Below are positions 45,301 through 55,515 of a DNA stretch of 64,000 nt, in pieces (positions within the stretch are counted from its first letter, which is position 1; each line of letters starts with the position of its first letter). The notes beneath the pieces were generated by a model. The model had not been told where the DNA came from. It did no database searches and worked only from the letters and a program-made list of their open reading frames with translations. The translations under genes and the position numbers were made by a program. This stretch comes from Thermoascus crustaceus (lineage: Eukaryota; Ascomycota; Eurotiomycetes; Eurotiales; Thermoascaceae), in the NCBI GenBank assembly GCA_001599835.1, contig BCIC01000008.1:478122-542121 (forward strand). Reading direction: 5' to 3'.

Positions 45301-47356
45301 TTGTTTTTGCCATTCGCTGGTCTGCTCGCCTTAGACTCTTTGCTAGAGTAGCATCCATACGCTGGTACAGGGGTTCGAGATCGGTAGGGACCTCGTTGAT
45401 AGCATTTTCGACGGCAGCCTCTGTATGGCATTGCAAAATTTCTTCGAGCACTAAACTCGCCCACAAGAAATTCCCTTCTGCCTTCTCAAGGATTTGCGTC
45501 TTCATCCGTTCTTTGAAAATCGGGTCTCCTCGCATTGTTTTCATCTCCTCGTGTACATACCTGCGAAGGTCGGAATCATAGTTGTCTATTAAGAGTGAAT
45601 CCAGCCGTGTGGAGTCCCTAATCTTTTCAAATTCCAGAGAAAGCAGTTGAGTCGGCCGACTAATCAGGAGTAATCGGATGGGCGTCCCTGAAGCAGGTAA
45701 ATCTGCAAGAAGCTTGACGAGTGATTTTGCCTGATCACACTCGTCCAGAGCATCAACAACAAAGAAGACAGGTTGGTCATGGTTGATTTTGAACAGAATA
45801 TTTTTAAAGACCTTCTGCCATATCAGACGACTTTCAGCTACTTGTATGTTGAATCCAGTGTCGAGCGCTTGCAATAATAGTTCTTTCCGAAACCAAGGCA
45901 GATGACCCGCAATCTGGTATGAGAGCGATCTCAAAAGTGCGCTCAATGATGTTTTCAATTGGTTCCCATTTTGAAAGAAGAAATATGAGCATGGTAAGTC
46001 GTGTTCTTCTAGGTAATCGATGATGAAGGAAGCTAACACCGACTTGCCCGCGCCGGGCCGACCGATGCACCACAGGATGCGAGACTCTCTATCGCTGCCA
46101 GAAATCCAGTCCGTGACAAGAGGGATTTTGAGAAACCATTCACAAGAGCCTTCCATTCTGCGCACAGAAAAGGATTCGCAATCATCGACCGGCGCTCCGG
46201 CTACTCCTAGGATGGTTCCAAGTTGATGAAGCTCTTGAACAGTATCCGGACGGTCAACCTGATCAGCGGTGCCACTGAATTGCTGAATGAGTTCTTGTAG
46301 TGCATTCTTCACGCTAACATAGCCCGGGTCGTCCTGGCTGGAAAATTTGCAGACAGTGTGGTGGTCTGCATTTAAGGGTTTCGTTACTTCACCGGGATAC
46401 CCTAGGGTCGAGGAATTCTTCCCGAGTACCATTATCTTTGCCGGTCCTACTGCGGTTTCAAACGTCTCATAAAAGGAAAATACCGCAATATTTGGCGCTA
46501 TATGTCGAAATTGCTCATTTATCTCTTCTAGAGCTGTCGAGCCCGCTTTCAGTTCGGCAATGTATTGCTTCTGCAAGGATTTCCGAAACGAGACTGTCAA
46601 AATCCTGTGTAGGAGGTCCGCAAAATGAGAGCCGCTGTGTGGAGTTGAAAGAAAAATTATGGCACGAATTGAGTGTGTGATATTGCTGTATTGGCTGTCG
46701 TTCTGGCCAAGTATCAAAGCCTTCTTCACAACAAGACCGCCCATGGAATGAGCGACAAATATAATCGGTACTTGGCCAACTTTCACCTTTGAGTCATCAT
46801 CTCCAGCATTATACTTCATAAAATATAACAGATCTCTAGCAAAATCCATTATATTTAAGATGTTTCTATTTTCTTTTGTTGACGAGACCTGAGAGTTGTA
46901 CCCAAATGACCAGATCCGGGCGGTCTTGATATGGGCTTCTTTCGGGAGCCATTCTCGAGGCCAGAATAGTTTGATATCTCTATTCCATGACCAACTTCGA
47001 CGACTAGTTCCATTTAGGCCATGGATGAAGATAATATCCGCTTTGGGGCTAAGCCTGGGCTCGTAGAGCACATGAAGACCCAAAGGATCCTCTCGATCTC
47101 TTGATCGATCCGTATGATACGTCTCGATATGAGTATTGTCTTTGGCACTCTCATCAATGTCGAACGCTGCTGGTGTGCTGGGGCTAGCTTTCGAATGCCC
47201 AGGAGTTGATCCGTGAGGAGAGTCGATATCTTCCTTGTGAGAGACTCCTTTCTTGTCGGTTTTGCCAACGTCGCTTCGAGAAGCTTTGGCTTGTTTCTCT
47301 TTCCTCTTCGAACGAAATCGCCGAAACTGCCGACAATCAGCTTTCTGTAAAAACAC
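42329..47356 (-). CDS. Fungal NLR: lipase-like (SesB/DUF676) - NACHT - WD40-like
   Basis: One uninterrupted frame of 1,675 codons. A basic N-terminus (FRRFRSKRKEKQAKASR) leads to an alpha/beta-hydrolase domain: ADIIFIHGLNGTSRRSWSW near residue 105, the nucleophile elbow VAHSMGGLVVKKAL near 203 and FLSTPHSGSHFADLL. The NACHT NTPase follows, with Walker A GRPGAGKS near 432 and Walker B PVFFVVDALDEC near 528, then winged-helix-like RPLSLEELSMAL. The C-terminal 700 residues form a weak beta-propeller in which only some units look like WD40 (GSGDGTLRIWDF near 1200). Fungal proteins of this layout act in allorecognition, heterokaryon incompatibility and programmed cell death, the hydrolase being the effector. 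The listed first codon is GTG and is preceded by TTTTTACAG, so the true ATG probably lies in a short upstream exon. The repeats are not the high-identity kind typical of fast-evolving HET-D/E receptors. Confidence 0.9.
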   Translation of the reverse strand: MFLQKADCRQFRRFRSKRKEKQAKASRSDVGKTDKKGVSHKEDIDSPHGSTPGHSKASPSTPAAFDIDESAKDNTHIETYHTDRSRDREDPLGLHVLYEPRLSPKADIIFIHGLNGTSRRSWSWNRDIKLFWPREWLPKEAHIKTARIWSFGYNSQVSSTKENRNILNIMDFARDLLYFMKYNAGDDDSKVKVGQVPIIFVAHSMGGLVVKKALILGQNDSQYSNITHSIRAIIFLSTPHSGSHFADLLHRILTVSFRKSLQKQYIAELKAGSTALEEINEQFRHIAPNIAVFSFYETFETAVGPAKIMVLGKNSSTLGYPGEVTKPLNADHHTVCKFSSQDDPGYVSVKNALQELIQQFSGTADQVDRPDTVQELHQLGTILGVAGAPVDDCESFSVRRMEGSCEWFLKIPLVTDWISGSDRESRILWCIGRPGAGKSVLASFIIDYLEEHDLPCSYFFFQNGNQLKTSLSALLRSLSYQIAGHLPWFRKELLLQALDTGFNIQVAESRLIWQKVFKNILFKINHDQPVFFVVDALDECDQAKSLVKLLADLPASGTPIRLLLISRPTQLLSLEFEKIRDSTRLDSLLIDNYDSDLRRYVHEEMKTMRGDPIFKERMKTQILEKAEGNFLWASLVLEEILQCHTEAAVENAINEVPTDLEPLYQRMDATLAKSLRRADQRMAKTIFRWATCSKRPLSLEELSMALQPEYSSVLDLKSTISQLCGDFIVVSRSGVTMMHSTAREYLTKNSDLNFFVSPLDAHNFIFRKCVSSLRQASLRSHADKVLANPFLRYAAMSWPYHLKLSSTVSNAESLMLLGDFFQDGSVLTWIYILATASELRIMVQASKILKGFLKESDKLDAERNPLTHRLREKDFLSAWTTDLIKIVGKFGAHLIKHPKALFGLIPAFCPPKSILYQQVGSKLQSSSPRITGLSNDDWDDCLARFSVSSDIDPLRIMCINRYFAVLTTTGSVILYHTETCEEANIFPHKERVTAMCFNHDGDKMVTYSLRMTIVWSLATAKPICSVNNQSKARALAISFLGDSDDEVIVCLDNSEFRRMCLSYPENGWEPFQGVLRDDPSEFQRNNSPRVVDFSPDGTQVALAYRGLPLRVWALNEIRPHPLGICEREGDKGKSRQGLQANYTDVQNICWNPVTGHILGIFNDGCVFKWHPSETNSLVSTSLAVHIRCAPEGDFFVTGSGDGTLRIWDFHHFALIYQLSCSTPITDLAIDPSTRRIHDLRDNFCSVWEPNALIRLAEEDERSSDTLSTKESSTLVSLASESSAEVQEPIIALSVDNNSLYYCTGDQDGVLTVFTDNGTRLVKTSATLMAIENLAWSEDGAFLATADLARRISVRRFYSKVKNYHLEETFNIKEDDSVDQLLWNLESDLLLVSTKRGTSIWSVKTRKKIVAISEESASYRWTNHPLEKDLVVGFATDHVRICQWSDMTTLARQQFEQTTLNNALKALSLNSVMRDFTYATAMEVSKNDHSVTKVSMTPDARHALLEISETATTRTNRRKNKQFVLLPMADIMEPEMLLFSKNTNIQASHIAPTALLQPEIFSRIEIQLGFLATDATRQRQRALSTLSRSSTTADLSYVSSDLTLAFLDRDFWVCTWTWSGNDVYNGRVKRHFFLPQDWLNMECLELATVRSDSTLLCPRNGEVAVISNGFDQEWIE

Positions 47357-48209
47357 TAGGCGGATATTACAACCATATCAGAACAGCATTCCATCGTGGT
47401 TTTCTTTTGTTCTCAAATGTAAGTCATTTATTATCAGTTCGACAAAACCGAGGATGGGGACTGAAAGGAACAGGTCGGCCCGCACCTGGTGTACGAAGGG
47501 TTCCCCGGAAAAGCGGCAACTTGATGGACATGGATTGAACACAGCCTCGTTCTAGCAGACGTAGCTGCCCAGCATGCAGCTCCCCGCGTTTGAGTCAGCG
47601 TTGCATCTGGTGCGAAGTCAGCTGCCATAACGCTGAGAAGAGGCTGATAAAAGCTGCTGAAACGGATCTAGGGCAAGCCTTGCTGACGGGCCATTTACCA
47701 CAATACGTGGCAGCTGAGGACATAGCCCACCAATAATACATGCCTCGTATTCGGTATATTGGGTATCTCCCTTTTCTTCTGTCATGAGCCTCCCTCTGTT
47801 AGGTTGCAGTGCCGCTGACTGGCGTCGTGTTCTCCGTTTCGCGCCGAGGCTCCGCAACTTCGGCGTCAGCCTGAGGGTCCACGGTTCGGTTAGACATCGA
47901 ACAGAAGCATTTCTTTGTATCCAGCTAGCCAGGATCTTTTGATGCTAACCCCTGTCATGACTGGCTGCATACTGTAAGTACATCTATAGCATTTTGATTA
48001 GCGTTCTTAGTCCGGGTGGAAACGACCTGGGCTTCCTGAGCCTAGCTTATTAGCCCGTGTCTATCCTCGAATCCTTTGAGAGATAAGAGGGCTTGCAGAC
48101 AGCTACTGGATCTGTAGCACATTTCTCGGCCTCCAAAATTGTGACTCTATTCGATATTTTTACGAACAGGACCGGAACGTAAATATCTTGCGAGTTTGGC
48201 CCCGCCGAA
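47357..48209. other. Divergent promoter region of the NLR and the kinase gene
   Basis: Probably holds the first NLR exon; an ATG at 47531 (minus) begins MSIKLPLFRGTLRTP, but its splice phase could not be matched. No other gene seen. Confidence 0.45.
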
Positions 48210-49472
48210 ATGCATACAGAATCTACGGTGAAAGATGTAATTCCCGAAGTTGGGGGCAACTTTACTCTTGATGAGAACGTAATCCTTGGTGAGAGATAAG
48301 TCCTTATTCGCATGGGTTGATTTGGCACAAACTGATCGAACATAGAACTTCCCCGAGGCGCAAAAGTGCTGGAAGCCAGCACCTACGGAACCTCCGCGTG
48401 GACTCGCACCGTCCGTATTTCTGCCCAAGTGGAAGATGGGACTATAAAAGATTACTTTCTGAAGGTCATTTCTCTCTCTGAGTGTCTCCTTAATAACCTT
48501 TGCTGCTGACAGCAGCTATGCGCAGTGTGCCACCGAGACTATTGGAAGAACAATGGTAGAAGGGGAGTTCCACTCTCTGTCAGCGATCCACGCATTGATG
48601 CCAACATTCGCGCCAAAACCATACGCTTGGGGCAAATTCAAGAAGTCACCCCCTGACACATATTTCCTTCTCATGGACTTTATCGATTTAGAAACGGGAT
48701 CGGTCGACGCGACGGAATTCTGCTCCCGTATTGCAGAACTCCACAGAATCAGCACCTCCCCAACGGGAAAATTCGGCTTTCATATCACCACGTGCCACGG
48801 TCCGAACTGGCAAAATACAAAATGGGAGAGCAGCTGGTGTGTTTATTTCACCAGGCTGTTGAGGCAGTTCTTCTACAGAGAGATCGAACAGAATGGGCCT
48901 TGGTCTGAATATGAAGCGGCCTTTGAAGAGCTCGTGGAGAAGGCGATTCCGCAGTTGCTCGAGCCTCTGCAATCGGATGGTCGTTGTCTCAAGCCATGCC
49001 TTGTCCATGGCGATCTCTGGGAAGAAAACACTGGCACGGACCTTGCGACCGGGGAGTCAGTCGTTTTCGACGCCTCCGTCATGTATGCACACAATGAGTA
49101 CGAGTTGGGGATGTGGCGACGAGAGATCGTCCGCTTCTCAAAAGTGCATATGCGGAGATACCTTGCTTGCTTCCCACCCAGTGAGCCGGTCCATCAATGG
49201 GATGACAGGAACAGGTTGTATTCAATAAAGTTTAACCTTGCCCATTCGATCGCTCTGCCGGCGACAAAGGATGTTGGAAGGGATCTGTGAGTCCAAGCTG
49301 CCCTGGGAGCTCTGTGGATCATCAGGCTAATTTTGATAATAGCATATTCAAAGATATGCGTTACCTTCTTGAGAAGTACGCTGTCAAAACTTATGTCGAA
49401 ACTGCGGACATGTGGACACAGGAATTAAGCCAGAAGCTGCCGGGTGAAGTCAAACGCTTGGTTTCAACCTAG
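48210..49472 (+). CDS. Fructosamine/ketosamine-3-kinase family protein
   Basis: Four exons, 48210-48288, 48346-48464, 48526-49286 and 49343-49472, give 362 residues from the ATG at 48210. Joined sequence: LPRGAKVLEASTYGTSAWTR, ISAQVEDGTIKDYFLKCATE, then EGEFHSLSAIHALMPTFAPK, GKFKKSPPDTYFLLMDFIDL, the catalytic loop LVHGDLWEENTG and the metal-site region VFDASVMYAHNEYELGMW. These are the motifs of the fungal fructosamine-kinase family, which share the APH fold and are thought to phosphorylate sugar adducts on amines (deglycation) in the cytosol. The acceptor of intron 2 is the AG at 48525, not the earlier CAGCAG; only that choice keeps phase. It is divergent from the NLR, and a LINE has inserted about 90 nt after its stop, within its probable 3' UTR. 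Confidence 0.88.
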
Positions 49473-49547
49473 GATCCCGTACCCTATATAAAAGTACTTT
49501 CTTATCACTGCAAATGAGGATGCATCAGTACTTTTTTCTTGCTTCGT

Positions 49548-49561
49548 TATATGTTTCTTGG
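49548..49561. repeat. Target-site duplication, left copy
   Basis: TATATGTTTCTTGG, identical to 55012-55025 on the other side of the LINE. The first bases overlap with what could be tail sequence in the right copy. Confidence 0.85.
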
Positions 49562-49789
49562 GAGAAAGATGCCATGACACTCTGATTAACTAGTCCTTAT
49601 AAGAAACACGTCTTTTTAACGCGTCATTCGACTCAAAGAGGGCTCAGGGCCCCTAAAAAGAAGACTCAGGTCCTGAAGCCTACCACTATAAGGCACACAA
49701 GCCAGAAGCCAGGCAACCTAAAGCCAGTCAAGGAAAAGAACAAAGAAGCATGCAGGCTTATCTTTTAATAAGATCAGGGAATTAAGACC

Positions 49790-50794
49790 CCTAGAGCTGA
49801 ACAGGAGGAAGTCCTCCTTGCCCTAAATAGGGCCCTGGCAAAGGAAGGCTTCCCAGGCTTTCTTTGTGCAGTTGACACTGGTTATACTGAGTCAGAAGCT
49901 ATAACAGTTCTTCTAGAGAAAGGCTCTCTAGGTTCTATGCTAGTCCCCTACTATACAGACCTTCTAGTGGCAGCAGCATGCAAAGCTGACCCATCAGTGA
50001 TTTCAGTGGAGCTTCCAGAGCAATGGTATTGAGTCAAGGTGCATGGTGTGCCAACATGGAGATACCTAACACTAGGCCTAGGCCTTGCCTGTGAAGAGAT
50101 TGAACTAGGCACTGAGTATCAGCTCAAGAGGGACCCTACCTGGCTTCACAACCCTCAGAAGCTCCAAGGCAGCCAGAAGAAAGGCTCTACCATTGTGATC
50201 ACAGTGGGCTCCCTGGAGGAATCCCAGAAGCTTCTTATTAATGGGATTCACTTTGGAGGCTCTAGATACTGTACAGAGCAGTATTAGAAGCTTAGACCAG
50301 ACACCATATGCCTGCTATGTTGTGGAATTGGGTATAATAACTTTAAAGCCTATAGGGACTGACCTTTATGCTGCTTTATATGCACAGAGGCCCATAAAGG
50401 AGTGGAGCATACCTGTAAGGTTGTCAACTGCCTGGCAAAGCCAGGGACAGCATGCCAACATCTACCTGCCAAATATGGTAACTGCAGTGGTCCACACATA
50501 GCTACTGCTAGCAAATGCCCTAAGATCCAGGAAGCATGAAGGCACCTAAGCAGACAAAGGGGTTCCCATATACAGTCCCATGGAGCTCTAATAGGCAACA
50601 GCTTAGCCCAGAACCAACTTCAGGCCACATTAGAAGCCTCTACACAAGCCTTAGAAGACAGTTCTATGCAGGCTATACAGGCAGCCCTCACACAGGCACC
50701 AGAAATGCCTACTAACATCCAAGGTGATATGGACATGGAAAACATGCAGACCCCCCCACTAAGTATGGTACCTACATCCATTGCAGTATGTTAG
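49790..50794 (+). pseudogene. LINE ORF1 (gag-like, zinc knuckles), degenerate
   Basis: Readable parts include TESEAITVLLEKGSLGSML, then HGVPTWRYLTLGLGLACEEI, and cysteine-rich knuckles CLLCCGIG, CCFICTEAHKGVEHTC and CNCLAKPGTACQH-like residues (50310-50540). These bind nucleic acid in the element's RNP. TGA/TAA/TAG stops and lost cysteines (for example where CG-containing codons are expected) show decay. Its terminal TAG (50792-50794) overlaps the ORF2 ATG (50788-50790) in the string ATGTTAG, so ORF2 is probably reached by reinitiation. Confidence 0.78.
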
Positions 50795-53700
50795 TACTAC
50801 AACATAACTGCCATAGAGCTTATGCAACAACTATTGCAGCCCTAGAGCTTGGGCTTCAGCTAGGGGTGGGCCTAGCTTGCCTACAAGAACCCTATATTGA
50901 TAGGGATTTCTGACATGGAGGCTTCTTATTCTACTGGCCTGAAAAGGGGGAGCGCAAAGATTGCCGGGTGGCTATTGCAGTTCAAAGAGATCTTGTCAAC
51001 CAGCTAGTTATTGAAGCTCGCACAGACCTTATTAGCCACCCATACCTTATGGCAATTGACATATGGGAACTAGGCAGAGCCTGGGAAAGAGCTCAAAGAA
51101 CCCAGGTTGTGAATTGCTATAACAACTGGCTTGGAGCTGAATATCACTGGCAGGGGGAGAATCCTAGGCACTGGTGAGCAATCAAGGATGCTAACTGGAG
51201 ACAGCTCCTTGAGGGAAGGTGCCTATTATTAGGCAATTTTAATGCACACAGCACCTTATGGAACCCTCAGATTATGGTTCAGTCAAATATAGGGCCACTA
51301 GAGATGCTAATTGAACAGTACAACCTGTATATAAACAATAACCCAGGGATATCAACATAACCAAAATCTACTCCAGGAATCTCAATTATTGATCTAACCC
51401 TTACAAACCTAGATTTAGGACCACTTCCTATCTGGACTATTGACCAAGACCACCCAACAGGGTCAGACCACAAGGCCATTATTCTAGGATGGGACCCCCT
51501 AAAATCTGACTATGCAGAGCCTTCTAAAACTATCACAGGATGGCAGATACAGGCCCTCCAAGAGGATAAGAAAGCTCTAAAGAAGGCAACCCAAGCATGG
51601 AAGGATCTAGCAGAGAAGAGGCCTCCACTGCCAGATAACTGTTCCCAAAAAGATGTGGCAGGGGAGGCAATATAGATCCAGGAGTCACTTACAGCCATCC
51701 TCACTGAATATGCCAAACCAATTAGGATCTTGCCCTACTCAAAATGATGGTGGGGGTTAGAAGTCAAGCAGGCATGACAAGCTTATGCCCAGGCAAGGCA
51801 TGCATGGCAGGAAGGAAACCTAGGCGACAGGGAGCACTGTGAGGCCCAAAATTCTTACTACTGGATAATCCAGAGGGCAAAGTGGGAATGCTGGGAGACC
51901 TTTCTTAGGGGCTCGGCAGAGCTTCAAGACTCCCTAACCCCAGAGGATACTGCCTGATGCTGGCAAGCTCTTCATTATACTAGTCTAAAGATGCTAGGTG
52001 CAACTACAACCCCTACCTTGAAAGGACCTCAAGGCCAGTTGGCTACAACAACTGCCAAAAAAGAAGCACTAATACTGGAAGTGGCATTCCCACCTGCATC
52101 AGAGGGCAATCTAGTGGGTGACCTCCCTCAGGGCATTATGCATAGACAGGTCAGCAAGGAGGCAGTTTGAAAAGCCCTATTCAACCAGGCAACCTGAAAG
52201 GCGCCTGGAATTGATAGGCTAAACTTCCTGGCCCTACACCTCTTATGGGATTGGGATAGTACACAGATTGTGGCCATAGCCAGGCAATGCTTTCAACTAG
52301 GAACCCACCCCCAGGCGTGGAAGACTGCTAAAGGGATCCTGCTTCAGAAGCCTAATAAACCTGACTATACTCTAGTCAAGGCCTATAGGGTTATCAGCCT
52401 TCTAAACTGCCTAGGAAAAATTATTGAGAAGATAGCTGCCAATGCCATAGCAGACCACTGTGAAGCAACAGGAGCTCTATATCCAGGTCAGATGGGGAGC
52501 TGGAGACACCAAAGTGCTGTTGATGCTGTGGCCTGCCTAATTCATAAGGTCCATCTAGGATGGGCACAGAAGCAGCTGGCAGCAGCTCTATTCCTAGATG
52601 TTAAAGGAGCCTTCAACCATGTGAACCCAGCTAGGCTTGTTGCAAGAATGGGGGAGCTGGGTATTGATGGTGACCTGATCTGCTGGGTACAATCATTCCT
52701 AACAGACTGGCAGGTTCAATTGGTAATTAATGGCCATCAGGGACTAGAGCACTCTATTAACTCAGGAGTGCCCCAAGGCTCCCCAGTCTCGCCAATTCTC
52801 TTTGTGATTTACCTGAGTGGGGTTTTCCAGGCCATAGAGAGGGTAGTCCCTGGGGTTAGGGCCCTATCCTTTGCAGATGATATAGGGCTTATAGCCCATG
52901 GCAGCTCAGTAGATCAGGTCTGCAAGCAGCTGCAGGAGGCAGGGGAGGCTGCCATAGCCTGGGGGCAGGCTAATGCAGTACAATTTGATGCTGAAAAGAC
53001 CAAGGTGACCTTGTTCACCCAAAAACAAGGCAAGGCACTAAAGGAACAGGTCTGTCGGGCAAGGATCTCCATAGGGAATCACCAAGTGGCTTTTAATAAG
53101 GAGGCCACCTGCTGGCTTGGCATATGGCTAGATACTGGGCTAACGCTAAAAACCCACTATCAAACCTGTCTTCAGAAGGCATGAAAGGCTGAAACACAGG
53201 TGCAAGCCCTATGATGACAGCAAGGACTGGCCCCAGGCCTAGTCTGAAGAATTCAGGTGGCAGCCATCCAGGCCATAGCCCTATATGGAGCTGAGCTATG
53301 GTGGCAAGGGCAGAAAGATCGGCTAGAAGGCATCCAACACCTCACCAACCAGCAGGCCTGAGCCATCACAGGCATGTATCAAACCACCCCTATAGGCCCT
53401 CTGATCCAGGAGGCAGGCATACCACCAGCAGAGACCCTCCTAGCAGCAAGGCAGCTAGGTTATGCAGTTAGACTCCTAGGCCTGCCAGGGAATCACTTAG
53501 CTAGACAGATACTTCCAGTCTCCTTCTGAGATGGAGACCAGCATGCACAGCCTGAAGAGCAACCAGAAGGGGACATGGTATGGGCAGAGAGAAGTGCTAG
53601 ACACCAGGGTCCATGGTCATTAGGACAACAGCTAGCCTATCAATTAGCTGGCACTATCCCTATTGATCCTTCTGGAGGCTTCAAGGAGACAGTTGAGACA

Positions 53701-54759
53701 AGCCCAGCATCCTTCCCAGGGCAAATAAAGACTCTATCAACCAACCAAGCCCTCAAGGCCGCCCAGGAGGCTCGCCCAGGTCTAAGCCTCTGGTCAGATG
53801 GTTCACAGCTAGAAAATGGCCAGGTAGGCGCAGGCATTGCATGGCAGAACCCCCAAGGGGTCTGGCAGACACGGGAGATCCCCTTGGGAAAGGGGAAGAA
53901 AGTTTTCAATGCAGAGCTTATAGGAGCATGCAGGGCCTTAGAGCTTGCCCTAAGGCTTTGTGGCCAGGGACCAGTCACCATCTTACTAGATTCCCAGGCA
54001 GCCATTGCATGACTCCAACACTGACAACCAGGCCCTGGGCAAGGACTAGCCATCCAAGCTTATCAAGCGGCTCAGACCCTAGGGGCCCAAGGCAGGCAAG
54101 TTACAATCCAATGGGTCCCTGGGCACCATGGCATCAAGGGGAATGAAAAGGCTGACCAGGCAGCTAAACAAGCAGCCAAAAAGACGCCCCAAAGAGGCTC
54201 TGGAGAGCTTTCCCTGGCCTATGTGAATCGAGCTCGCACAGAAGTAATTTGGGCCCATGGACAACAATGGTTCACAAAGGCACTAGGCTGCAGAAGCCTA
54301 GAAGCTCAGAGAGTATATAGGGCACAACCTGGCTGGAGACAAGACCCAGTAGCTGCAGCAGCCCTAAAGAAGATAGCCAGTCAGTACTACCAGCTTAAAA
54401 TAGGCCATGCGGCCATTGGGACCTACCTATGAAAGACCCAGGCACAAGAATCAGAGGCATGCCAGGGGTGCCAGGCACCCAAGGAGTCAGTCTACCACCT
54501 CCTGTTTGAGTGTAGACAGTGGCGACGGCAGTGAACAGCTCTATACAAGAACTTGACCAGGGCTAGAGTTGCCATACCAACAATGGCTGAGGGCCACCCT
54601 GAGGGAAGGCTCTTTGGGGACCCTAGGGCTACCAAGGCTATTCTGCAGTTTCTAGCAGACACAAGAGTAGGCTGCGCCCCAGGAGAAGAGACATATGCAA
54701 TTGTCAGAGCACAAATAGATGATAAATGGGGGCTACAGGCTCTAGAAGAGGCAGATTGA
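50788..54759 (+). pseudogene. LINE ORF2 (endonuclease - RT - RNase H), degenerate
   Basis: Endonuclease: LACLQEPYIDRDF, LLLGNFNAHSTLW and GSDHKAIILGW (50830-51490). Reverse transcriptase: a 304-codon open stretch 52270-53184 with AYRVISLLNCLGKIIEKI, LFLDVKGAFNHV, GVPQGSPVSPILF and the catalytic LSFADDIGL. RNase H: SLWSDGSQLENGQVGAG, VFNAELIGACRALELAL, ILLDSQAAIA and WVPGHHGIKGNEKADQAA (53770-54170). A C-x2-C...H-x4-C motif (CQGCQAPKESVYHLLFEC) lies near 54455-54515. Stops are nearly all TGA, at sites where Arg (CGA) or Trp (TGG) fits the family, for example 50913, 51175, 53182, 53212 and 53358, plus a few TAG/TAA. Confidence 0.88.
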
Positions 54760-54989
54760 GAGGGGGCAGGATAGCAGAGGAGGGTGGCCTGCAGCAGGTA
54801 GGTGACACCCAAACTGACAGTGACACCAAGAAGGGCTTCTAGGGCCCAAAAGCCCTGCACATTTAGGCGGCCTGGGGCGAGGAAAAGGCACAGATTGATC
54901 AAAGAAGAATTTAGATACTGATAGGGGCTTTCGCCCAAGAGATGGGTCTGTCATAGCCAGAAGGCTCGGTATGGACGTTAAACTTGAAT

Positions 54990-55012
54990 ATAATAATAAT
55001 AATAATAATAAT
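54990..55012 (+). repeat. TAA simple tail of the LINE
   Basis: About seven TAA/ATA units at the 3' end of the element, directly abutting the right target-site duplication. Confidence 0.9.
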
Positions 55013-55025
55013 ATATGTTTCTTGG
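55012..55025. repeat. Target-site duplication, right copy
   Basis: TATATGTTTCTTGG, the partner of 49548-49561. Confidence 0.85.
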
Positions 55026-55515
55026 TGACTTTGATTCTGAAGCGGTCTCCTCACTTACTCTGCTTACCTGCAATGTGTGGACCACCAATATCAAAGATGT
55101 ACTTGATACACGGTAGGCAGTGATAAATGCTTTCCTATGAAACAGAGGCCAGGCGGTCAACTTACCGACACCACATTCCAAAAGCACACAGCCTCAATAA
55201 GTAGATCTGGGGAATAGTATTTGTTTTAGTCTCTTAAAGCGGCCGCCAGTGAGCGACAGGGGATCCCGGCTAGTTATGGCAGTAGTTCAAAAGTCCGTGC
55301 TACCCCGCTGGAAATGCTTCCCACTTCCTAGGCTAATAGAGGCTTCATGCGGCTCTCGCGGAAAATAGAAGCTTTGGCCCCGGGCTCTTTGCTGCAGTCA
55401 CAGAAGGTCTACGTGTTAAAGAGTAATCCTTCTCCTATCCGTCTATTCTTTGTCTAGTCCGGCAAAATCCTGGGCTCAAATTGAACATTGTTAGGGCCTT
55501 TGTACTTTAGAAACC
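55026..55515. other. Intergenic/promoter of the MFS gene
   Basis: Native sequence resuming after the LINE; no ORF supported. Probably the MFS promoter and 5' UTR. Confidence 0.5.

Larger units (their letters stand above)
49562..55011 (+). mobile_element. Tad-like LINE (non-LTR retrotransposon), full length but inactive
   Basis: A 5.45-kb element bounded by a 14-bp direct repeat and ending in a TAA-type simple tail, the hallmark of target-primed reverse transcription. It contains an ORF1 with CCHC-type knuckles and an ORF2 with apurinic-type endonuclease, reverse transcriptase, RNase H and a terminal zinc-binding motif, in the order of the fungal Tad/I group. Both ORFs are interrupted by many stops, mainly TGA. 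The base pattern differs sharply from the neighbours: CG dinucleotides are almost absent (four in 52261-53160). Insertion is in the spacer between the fructosamine-kinase gene and the MFS gene, in the sense orientation of both. Confidence 0.93.
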
